Shown here: positions 33,006 through 38,896 of the stretch, piece by piece | Numbering within the stretch: position 1 is the first letter of the stretch | Layout of the letters: each line of letters starts with the position of its first letter | From: JANMEX01 sp043744175 | Lineage (GTDB): Bacteria; Pseudomonadota; Alphaproteobacteria; Rhizobiales; Rhizobiaceae | Direction of reading: 5' to 3' | Assembly (NCBI GenBank): GCA_043744175.1 | Contig: JAYTVD010000219.1 | Coordinates: forward strand, 1-38,896 | Length of the DNA: 38,896 nucleotides | The notes under the pieces: model-generated | The model's database searches: none | What the model was told of the DNA's origin: nothing | The model's input: only the letters and a program-made list of their open reading frames with translations | Program-made: the position numbers and the translations under genes

Positions 33006-33518
33006 TCAAGCGAATTGCCTGCCTTCTTCACTGCGCTGGAAGTAAACTAAATCCAGCACTGGGCCCTCCGCGCCCAATCCCGTTAGCAGTGCATGGGCTT
33101 GTCCGCGATGATGTGTCTGGTGATTGAAGAAGTGTGCCAAAGTGGGGGCCAAGCGTTGGCTGATGGTGCGCATGTCGGTGATCGTTGTGAAGGTGAAGCG
33201 CCCCGTAAACGCTTCATCACGCAAATCGTCTATCCAGTTGATAATACGAGCATCTTCGGCCTCGCGAGCCACTTTGAGCAAGGAAAAATCATCGTAAAGT
33301 ATAACATCCAGCCGGTTCGGCGCGTCACCTTCGCCGGTAAATCGCTTCATCCAAATCCGATCCGCCGCAATCAAATGGTTGAGAGTGCCATGCACTGATT
33401 TGAAAAACGCCCCGCGATCCAGCCGGTAGTCCTCATCCGGCACTTTTGAAACCGCATCATATAAATGGTGATTTGCCCACGCATTATAAGCAGCAAACAT
33501 GCGAAAATGATTTTTCAT
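33006..33518 (-). CDS. DinB-family (YfiT-like) four-helix metal protein
   Basis: A 170-residue DinB-fold protein. The start ATG 33518 has GGGGA 9 bases upstream; the frame stays open far upstream, but those residues do not resemble the family. The metal-binding histidines are His48 (GTLNHL), His133 and His137 (FFNHQTHHRGQ), the typical triad. The family includes thiol-dependent transferases and hydrolases, and the substrate here cannot be told. It lies directly downstream (61 bp) of nothing else on its strand and precedes the ABC-F gene in the transcribed direction. It diverges from the MFS gene across 156 bp. Confidence 0.85.
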   Translation of the reverse strand: MKNHFRMFAAYNAWANHHLYDAVSKVPDEDYRLDRGAFFKSVHGTLNHLIAADRIWMKRFTGEGDAPNRLDVILYDDFSLLKVAREAEDARIINWIDDLRDEAFTGRFTFTTITDMRTISQRLAPTLAHFFNHQTHHRGQAHALLTGLGAEGPVLDLVYFQRSEEGRQFA

Positions 33519-33591
33519 GGCAAAATTCCCCAAGTATTTGCCCGTGTGCTGCCATAAACACACCGTTCCGTAAAGCAAAACTAACTTTGAA

Positions 33592-33609
33592 GCGACTCGA
33601 ACAAGTCGC
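33592..33609. repeat. Inverted repeat between the DinB-like and MFS genes
   Basis: GCGACT-CGAACA-AGTCGC is a perfect 6-bp inverted repeat in the divergent gap, 66 bp ahead of the MFS start. It could be an operator. A GTGTG/CACAC pair (33544-33563) lies nearby, and nothing else is seen. Confidence 0.28.
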
Positions 33610-33674
33610 AACCTCAATGGGCAAATTCTTGGAGCCGTGCAACATTTGAGGCAAGAATCGCGCAGGCCATAATC

Positions 33675-34847
33675 ATGAATGCCAATCCCAAAAATCAAAG
33701 TGCCCGCGTTTTTGCCACACTTTATACGCTGGAATCGACTATTCGCGCGCTCGTTTCCAGCATTGTCCCCATCACCGCCTACGAGCTTTTGAAGGACGAG
33801 CAGAAGGTAAGTGTGCTCTATACCTGTGTATCCATCGCCAGCCTGATGGGAACGCTGCTGGTCCCCATGCTGATCGGATGGATAGCCCGCAGACGCGTCT
33901 ATTCGCTGGGCGTTGTCGGTTTTGCACTGGCGTCCTTCGCCTTCGCCACACACACGCTGGAGGGCCAAGTGGCTGGCATGTTCCTGCGCGTGGTGGCAAA
34001 CAGCTGCGTTTCCATCGTTTTGTCGCTTTATATCATGGATAATGTGCCCAAAACTCAGCTCGTGCGCTCGGAATCACTGCGCATGGCATCGTCAACTTTT
34101 GCGTGGACCTTGGGTCCAATCACCGGCGGCTGGCTTTATGCGAATTATGGACTATGGGCGGTGCACGGCACAGCCATAGGCGTGGCAGCGTTACTATTTT
34201 GCCTGTTTTGGTATTTTCGGCTGGGCGACAACGCCTCAATCAAGCCTGCAAAGCAACCGCCCGTTAATCCGCTTAAAAATTTTGTACGCTTTTTCAGGCA
34301 GCCAAGATTACGTTTAGCCTGGCTTATCGCCTTCGCCCGCTCATCGTTTTGGACGACATATTTCGTCTATGGCCCCATTTTGATGGTCGCAACAGGACAG
34401 GGCAAACTGGCCGGTGGGTTATTCCTATCTATCGGAAATATAATGCTTTTTTCGACAATTTTGTGGGCAAGAGTAGCCAAACGCATCGGTCTGCGTCGCG
34501 CCATTACGATTTGTTTTGTCGGCTTGACATGCTTTCTCATCGCCGCAGGAACCACAGGCGATAAATACCCGTTAGTAACCGCGCTATTCCTCATTCTCGG
34601 CACAGTTTTTGGTTCGGCATTAGATGGCATGGGGTCCACGCCCTACCTGCGATCCGTAAAAACACGCGAACGTCCAGCCATGACGTCGGTCTATCGAACC
34701 TTCTTGGACTTCTCAGACCTGCTGCCGTCTCTTGTTTATTCTATCGTGCTGACGTTCTTCGGCTTCGGTAGCATATTTTATGCGCTTGCTTGCCTAACCG
34801 GAACAGCGGCGATCGTGGTTTGGCGCTATCTTCCAAAAGCAATGTAA
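33675..34847 (+). CDS. MFS transporter
   Basis: A 390-residue, 11-12-span major facilitator protein. The loop between spans 2 and 3 carries a degenerate motif (IGWIARRRVYSLG) in place of the classical GxxxDRxGRR. The second half has a comparable WARVAKRIGLRRA loop. No substrate can be inferred, since neighbours are a DinB-like protein on one side and DUF genes on the other. It is convergent with the DUF3253 gene (3 bp between the stops). Confidence 0.88.
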   Translation: MNANPKNQSARVFATLYTLESTIRALVSSIVPITAYELLKDEQKVSVLYTCVSIASLMGTLLVPMLIGWIARRRVYSLGVVGFALASFAFATHTLEGQVAGMFLRVVANSCVSIVLSLYIMDNVPKTQLVRSESLRMASSTFAWTLGPITGGWLYANYGLWAVHGTAIGVAALLFCLFWYFRLGDNASIKPAKQPPVNPLKNFVRFFRQPRLRLAWLIAFARSSFWTTYFVYGPILMVATGQGKLAGGLFLSIGNIMLFSTILWARVAKRIGLRRAITICFVGLTCFLIAAGTTGDKYPLVTALFLILGTVFGSALDGMGSTPYLRSVKTRERPAMTSVYRTFLDFSDLLPSLVYSIVLTFFGFGSIFYALACLTGTAAIVVWRYLPKAM

Positions 34848-34850
34848 ACC

Positions 34851-35117
34851 TTACTCGTCCTGAGCCTTAAGCCGGAAACGATAAAGCCCGCGCACGGCAT
34901 CGAGTTCTACCACTTGATTATTGCGCCAGATTTCGACCAGACCCAACCGGGCTTGACGAATGACGCCCATTTTGACGGACTTCATAATCAGCCGCCATTC
35001 TTTTTCGTTCTTGCCAACGATTTCCACGGCCACTTCCATCGGCGCGACAAGTTTGCCAACGCCGGCCTTGTGAGCCATTTTCAAAACGGTTTCGTCAATG
35101 AGGTCTTCACTCACCAT
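34851..35117 (-). CDS. DUF3253 domain protein
   Basis: An 88-residue protein matching the DUF3253 pattern: lysine-proline or lysine-leucine before APMEVAVEIVG, then a conserved W-R-x-I-M, then VIRQARLGLVEI, then VVELDAVRGLYRFRL. The fold appears to be a small winged-helix-like domain. The frame is open 19 codons upstream, but the ATG at 35117 is where the family begins. It overlaps the end of the DUF599 gene by 11 bp, so it is translated from that message. Its function is unknown. Confidence 0.82.
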   Translation of the reverse strand: MVSEDLIDETVLKMAHKAGVGKLVAPMEVAVEIVGKNEKEWRLIMKSVKMGVIRQARLGLVEIWRNNQVVELDAVRGLYRFRLKAQDE

Positions 35118-35820
35118 GATCGGTATCTCCAAGCAACGCACTGCGGGCACGCGAGAAAAATTGCCGCCGCACAAGCACAGTCAAAATAAATAGAGTTGAG
35201 GCCATAAACACATATGGTCCCGCAAACCAGCCCATAAAGCCGATTGAGAAGAAAATAGCCCGCAAACCGGCGTTATAATGCCGCCCCGCAAGGTGGTTAA
35301 ACCGCAGCGCCTTGGTCGCAGCATGTTTGGCCTCTTCGCTAGGCGTTTGTCCGTCCGCAACAAAGGGGACAGCTCCCACCAAAATCGAGCAGTAGTTCTG
35401 CAACCGATATGACCAGCCGAATTTGAAAAATGCAAAGGCATAAATCAAGAGCAGTAACAGGCACTTGGCCTCAAACATCGGGCGGGATGACGGCAGCGAG
35501 ACTGGCAGATGGCTGAAAACTGCCAACACCTGATCGGACGCGTTCATCAGCGCAAAGCAGCCACCGATGGCGAAGACAGATGTAGATGCGAAAAAGGCCG
35601 TGCCTTGCTGCAATCCTGAAATAATCGACGTATCAATGACTCTAAGCTCGCGGCTCGTCATGACGCTCATCCAGCGGGCACGCTCATGGTTCATCAAACT
35701 GTTGAGCGATGGGCGCGAGGTCAATTGACCGCCAGTGGCGAGCGAATAAACATACCAGCACAGCGCGAACAGTGAGAGTGCGAAGGCGTCATGCCATGTA
35801 TAGATATAAATGCTTTGCAT
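35107..35820 (-). CDS. DUF599 family membrane protein
   Basis: A 237-residue inner-membrane protein with four spans (about residues 8-28, 68-88, 115-135 and 190-220). The conserved segment RARWMSVMTSRELRVIDTSII follows the first span, and FFKFGWSYRLQNYCSILVGAVP and FNHLAGRHYNAGLRAIFF lie in the later loop. This fits DUF599. Its function is unknown. The gene overlaps the downstream DUF3253 gene and diverges from sdaA. Confidence 0.85.
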   Translation of the reverse strand: MQSIYIYTWHDAFALSLFALCWYVYSLATGGQLTSRPSLNSLMNHERARWMSVMTSRELRVIDTSIISGLQQGTAFFASTSVFAIGGCFALMNASDQVLAVFSHLPVSLPSSRPMFEAKCLLLLLIYAFAFFKFGWSYRLQNYCSILVGAVPFVADGQTPSEEAKHAATKALRFNHLAGRHYNAGLRAIFFSIGFMGWFAGPYVFMASTLFILTVLVRRQFFSRARSALLGDTDHGE

Positions 35821-35940
35821 CGACCAATTCCAAATAATGACTGGTTAAGTCTGTCGTTCCTGTCATACCGGCAGTCGCGGCGTGATTGGAATTTTATTGC
35901 CCTTTGAACCACAATGGGCTACGCAATCAAGGAACTTTAT

Positions 35941-37341
35941 ATGTTTCTCTCAGTTTTCGACCTCTTCAAAATCGGCATTGGTCCGTCTTCCTCCCACACA
36001 ATGGGGCCGATGGTGGCGGCTGGGCGGTTTTTGAATGAAATACTGAACGGGGATTGGCCGCGTCCGTATGGCGCTTCAGTCGCACAGATTAAAGTCAGCC
36101 TTCATGGCTCGCTCGCCTACACAGGCGTTGGCCACGCCTCAGACCGCGCCGTGATTCTCGGGCTTTGCGGTGAGCTTCCGGCAACTGTTGATTTGGATAA
36201 TGCCGACGCACTGCTAGAGCGCGTGGCTAAAACCAAGTCGGTGCAACCCGCAGACCATCCTTCCTATGCATTTGATCCGGCTGTGGACCTAGTCTTGGAT
36301 AAGAAAACCCCGCTTCCCGGCCACGCTAATGGCATGGCATTCAGCGCTTTGGACCGCGATGGCCGCCAATTGCTACGTATTGCCTATTTCTCTGTTGGCG
36401 GCGGCTTTGTGGTGGATGCTGATGAGCTCGCTGCTTCCAAGTCCAAAACCAATGCGCAGCAAGGGCCATCGGTTCCGTACCCATTCAAGAATGCAGTCGA
36501 GATGTTGGCGATGGCGAACAAAAGCGGCCTTTCAATAGCCGATATGAAACGTGCCAATGAAGAAACCCAGATGCCACGCGAGGAGTTAGACGCTGGCATG
36601 GACCGCATTTGGCGAACCATGGACAGCTGCATCACGCGCGGCCTTTCGCAAAGCGGCATCATGCCCGGCGGCCTCAAGGTGAAGCGCCGTGCGCAAGCTA
36701 TCCACGACAAGCTGAACGCCGATTGGGGCACCAATGTTCCCAATCCACTCATCGCCAATGATTGGCTCTCGGTCTATGCCATGGCCGTGAACGAGGAAAA
36801 CGCCTCAGGCGGGCGCATCGTCACCGCGCCAACCAATGGCGCCGCAGGCGTCATTCCGGCTGTCATGAAATATTATCTGCGCTTCCATGATGCTAACGAC
36901 CATGATGGCATCCGCAATTTCCTGCTCACCGCAGCCGCGATTGGCGGGCTGCTCAAAACCAACGCCTCCATTTCGGGCGCGGAAGTCGGCTGTCAGGGCG
37001 AAGTCGGGTCCGCATCCGCCATGGCCGCCGCTGGCCTTGCCGCAGCGCTGGGCGGCACGCCCGAGCAAATTGAAAACGCAGCAGAAATCGCTATGGAGCA
37101 TCATCTCGGCATGACCTGCGACCCAATTGGCGGCCTTGTGCAAGTGCCGTGCATCGAGCGCAACGCCATGGGAGCGGTGAAGGCCGTCACCGCTGCCTCG
37201 CTGGCACTCAAGGGCGATGGCTCGCATTTCGTCTCGCTGGATCAGGTCATCGAAACCATGCGTCAAACAGGCAGGGATATGGACGAGCGCTATAAGGAAA
37301 CCAGTCTCGGCGGCTTGGCTGTTAATGTTGTGGAGTGCTGA
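35941..37341 (+). CDS. sdaA: L-serine ammonia-lyase (Fe-S serine dehydratase)
   Basis: Deaminates L-serine to pyruvate with a 4Fe-4S cluster. From ATG 35941 it is 466 residues; this start has AAGGAA 7 bases upstream and yields the usual MFLSVFDLFKIGIGPSSSHTMGP beginning. An ATG nine codons upstream is less likely. The cluster cysteines are Cys351 (VGCQGEVG), Cys393 (MTCDPIGG) and Cys404 (VPCIERN), matching the single-chain enzyme. It converges with ctlX with 4 bp between the stops. Confidence 0.95.
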   Translation: MFLSVFDLFKIGIGPSSSHTMGPMVAAGRFLNEILNGDWPRPYGASVAQIKVSLHGSLAYTGVGHASDRAVILGLCGELPATVDLDNADALLERVAKTKSVQPADHPSYAFDPAVDLVLDKKTPLPGHANGMAFSALDRDGRQLLRIAYFSVGGGFVVDADELAASKSKTNAQQGPSVPYPFKNAVEMLAMANKSGLSIADMKRANEETQMPREELDAGMDRIWRTMDSCITRGLSQSGIMPGGLKVKRRAQAIHDKLNADWGTNVPNPLIANDWLSVYAMAVNEENASGGRIVTAPTNGAAGVIPAVMKYYLRFHDANDHDGIRNFLLTAAAIGGLLKTNASISGAEVGCQGEVGSASAMAAAGLAAALGGTPEQIENAAEIAMEHHLGMTCDPIGGLVQVPCIERNAMGAVKAVTAASLALKGDGSHFVSLDQVIETMRQTGRDMDERYKETSLGGLAVNVVEC

Positions 37342-37345
37342 GCGG

Positions 37346-38275
37346 CTATCTTGCCGATAGGTGGACACCCGCCAACATGCACCGAACCGAACCGCCCGCG
37401 AGCTCAATTGTCGGCACATCCAGCGGCAGAATTTGAGCAGAGCGCTTAATTATTGCGATTTGATCTTCGGTGAGCGATCTAAACGCGCAGGACGATAACA
37501 CCAAAATGCGCCCATTGTTGCCCTCTAGCTCAATGGCATTACCGGCAAAGTTCGCAATCTGCTCGTCCGAAAGCGCAATCACATCGCGTCCGCCGGATTC
37601 CAGACGCTCCCGCACTTCATTGCGCCGCTTTTCATTCTTAATGGTATCCAGCCCGATAAGGGCATAATCCGTGCCGATGCACATCAAAACATTGGTGTGA
37701 TAAATCGCTTTGCCTTGCGCATCAAAAGCATCAAAAACCATCGGCTCGAAATTGAAATGCGTGCAAAATCGCTCCAGCACCACAGGGTCCGTGCGGTTCG
37801 AGCGCGCGGCGTAGGCGATGCGATCGACATGGTCGAGCACCATGGCACCTGTGCCTTCCAGATAAATCTGGTCATGCTCAAGGCCGGAATAATCAATCAC
37901 ATCCTGCACGCGGTAGGATGATTTTAGCATCTCGATAATATCCCAGCGCCGCTCTTTTTGGCGGCTTGCCGCATACATCGGATAGATGGCAATATGTCCA
38001 CCGGAGTGCGTTGAAAACCAATTGTTGGGGAATACTGAGTCCGGAGTCACCCGCGATTTGTCCTCAAACAGATGCACACCGACGCCAGCTTTTTCCAGCG
38101 TCTCAGCCATCCGCGAAACCTCATGATACGCCGCCATGGAAACTGCATCCGCTTGCCGTGATTGGTCCGTGGACTGAAACGAATTATCCGCCGCCGTATC
38201 GGGATTAGGCTGAAAATGATGCGGCCTTATCATCACCACGCTCTTAGGAGCCTGTACGGAATGGATGCGCTTCAT
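37346..38275 (-). CDS. ctlX: Citrulline utilisation hydrolase CtlX / amidinotransferase-fold enzyme
   Basis: A 309-residue amidinotransferase-fold hydrolase. Conserved marks are MIRPHHF near the N-terminus, FPNNWFSTH, LEGTGAMVLDH and the active-site Cys299 in GGSVRCMLA. It probably hydrolyses citrulline or a related guanidino/ureido compound. The frame continues 53 codons upstream, but the family begins at ATG 38275. A promoter-like element (TTGGAC-N18-CTATAC, 38363-38334 on the minus strand) lies within the longer frame, supporting the shorter start. Together with sdaA it suggests amino-acid catabolism. Confidence 0.87.
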   Translation of the reverse strand: MKRIHSVQAPKSVVMIRPHHFQPNPDTAADNSFQSTDQSRQADAVSMAAYHEVSRMAETLEKAGVGVHLFEDKSRVTPDSVFPNNWFSTHSGGHIAIYPMYAASRQKERRWDIIEMLKSSYRVQDVIDYSGLEHDQIYLEGTGAMVLDHVDRIAYAARSNRTDPVVLERFCTHFNFEPMVFDAFDAQGKAIYHTNVLMCIGTDYALIGLDTIKNEKRRNEVRERLESGGRDVIALSDEQIANFAGNAIELEGNNGRILVLSSCAFRSLTEDQIAIIKRSAQILPLDVPTIELAGGSVRCMLAGVHLSAR

Positions 38276-38333
38276 GGGATACCCGCTTGAAAATTGAATT
38301 GTCGCGAACCTTACGTTGCGGAAATGTCTGTGC

Positions 38334-38363
38334 GTATAGAAAGACTGCACAATCTGCGTCCAA
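38334..38363 (-). promoter_or_regulatory. Weak candidate promoter for ctlX
   Basis: On the minus strand TTGGAC and CTATAC are spaced by 18 bp, about 60 bp upstream of the preferred ctlX start. The -10 is fair and the -35 poor. Confidence 0.28.
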
Positions 38364-38446
38364 AAGTCCGTGCAAAACGTATGGTCAATTGTGAATCCGC
38401 TCGACGCGCCATTGCCGAGCGCGGCGTCCGGCACTAAATCTTCGCC

Positions 38447-38884
38447 ATGGATCTCAATCTCCTAAAACTCTGCGTCGGCTGCGACTCTATCGAAGACCTT
38501 ATCGCGTGGCGCGAGGGCGATGCCGCGTTGAAACAGCGGCTTGGTCTGCCGGTGGAGCACTATCACACCACCCGCATGTTTCCCAAAGCACGCGAAGAGA
38601 TATTGGACGGCGGGTCGCTCTATTGGGTCATCAAGGGCAATGTGCAGTGCCGTCAGCGCATCGTTGATTTGCGACCTGTCAAAGGCGAGGATGGCATTTC
38701 ACGCTGCCAAATTGTGCTGGATTATGACGTGACACTAACCACATGGCAGCCACGTCGCCCGTTCCAAGGCTGGCGCTATTTACAGCCATCTGATGCTCCA
38801 GCAGACATAAACTTGGGCAAAACACAGGACGAGCCTATGCCGCAAGCACTGCGCGAAGAGTTAGCGAGCTTGGGACTTTTGTAA
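38447..38884 (+). CDS. DUF1489 family protein
   Basis: A 145-residue cytosolic protein. LKLCVGCDSIEDLIAW at the N-terminus, HTTRMFP, LYWVIKGNVQCRQRI and PFQGWRYL are the conserved blocks of DUF1489, a family essentially restricted to alphaproteobacteria and of unknown function. The ATG at 38447 gives the family start, although its Shine-Dalgarno is weak. It diverges from ctlX across 171 bp. Confidence 0.87.
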   Translation: MDLNLLKLCVGCDSIEDLIAWREGDAALKQRLGLPVEHYHTTRMFPKAREEILDGGSLYWVIKGNVQCRQRIVDLRPVKGEDGISRCQIVLDYDVTLTTWQPRRPFQGWRYLQPSDAPADINLGKTQDEPMPQALREELASLGLL

Positions 38885-38896
38885 CCATAAACCAAT

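Noticed and set aside
33519..33968. N-terminal extension of about 150 residues on the DinB-like protein
   Set aside because: The extension does not resemble the family, the downstream ATG has a good Shine-Dalgarno, and the extended frame runs into the divergent MFS gene.
35826..35893. AATTCCAA and TTGGAATT arms 52 bp apart in the sdaA upstream region
   Set aside because: The arms are far apart and an 8-bp match in a 120-bp region is not rare by chance.

Overview
This window is a stretch of ordinary chromosomal core genome from an alphaproteobacterium, most likely of the Hyphomicrobiales (Rhizobiales). The evidence is the gene order (rpsF-rpsR-DUF2232-rplI, then dnaB-alr-radA-cvpA-purF-SDR; fabD-fabG-acpP-fabF-mltG-yicC-gmk; lptF-lptG-lptD-surA-pdxA-rsmA; pepA-holC), the alpha-type short phosphatidylserine decarboxylase, and protein families such as DUF1489, DUF2232 and DUF3253. 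By eye the GC content is in the mid-50s per cent and even throughout. I see no insertion sequence, prophage, CRISPR array, rRNA or tRNA. The only accessory-looking items are a VapBC toxin-antitoxin pair and a lone TadG-like pilus fragment.

Layout. 1-393 is the tail of a TadG-like pilus-associated protein. 485-2037 (+) is the phosphatidylethanolamine pair psd-pssA. 2078-9141 (-) is a tight run transcribed dnaB, alr, radA, cvpA, purF, SDR. 9298-11681 (-) is the ribosomal-protein operon rpsF-rpsR-DUF2232-rplI, with a long structured leader upstream and an intrinsic terminator at its end. 11958-13614 (-) holds a Na+/Ca2+ exchanger and vapBC. 13740-20668 (+) carries fatty-acid synthesis (fabD, fabG, acpP, fabF), the cell-wall enzyme mltG, yicC and gmk, interrupted on the other strand by the TadG-like ORF. 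20671-28128 (-) is the outer-membrane biogenesis run lptF-lptG-lptD-surA-pdxA-rsmA. 28369-30959 (+) is pepA, holC and an unrecognised membrane-anchored protein. 31065-33518 (-) is an ABC-F ATPase and a DinB-fold protein, divergent from an MFS transporter (33675-34847, +). 34851-35820 (-) is an overlapping DUF599-DUF3253 pair. 35941-38884 holds serine deaminase sdaA (+), the citrulline hydrolase ctlX (-) and DUF1489 (+).

The genes work together mainly in envelope building: phospholipid head groups (psd, pssA), fatty acids (fab genes), D-alanine for peptidoglycan (alr), glycan-chain termination (mltG) and LPS export (lptDFG with a SurA-like chaperone). Replication and repair (dnaB, radA, holC), translation (rpsF, rpsR, rplI, rsmA, ABC-F) and nucleotide synthesis (purF, gmk) are interleaved with them. 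No gap between genes exceeds 300 bases. The most interesting non-coding signals are a predicted three-way junction in the rpsF leader, a perfect DnaA box ahead of dnaB, and inverted repeats ahead of vapBC, the Ca2+ exchanger and mltG. I did not find a convincing new multi-gene system.
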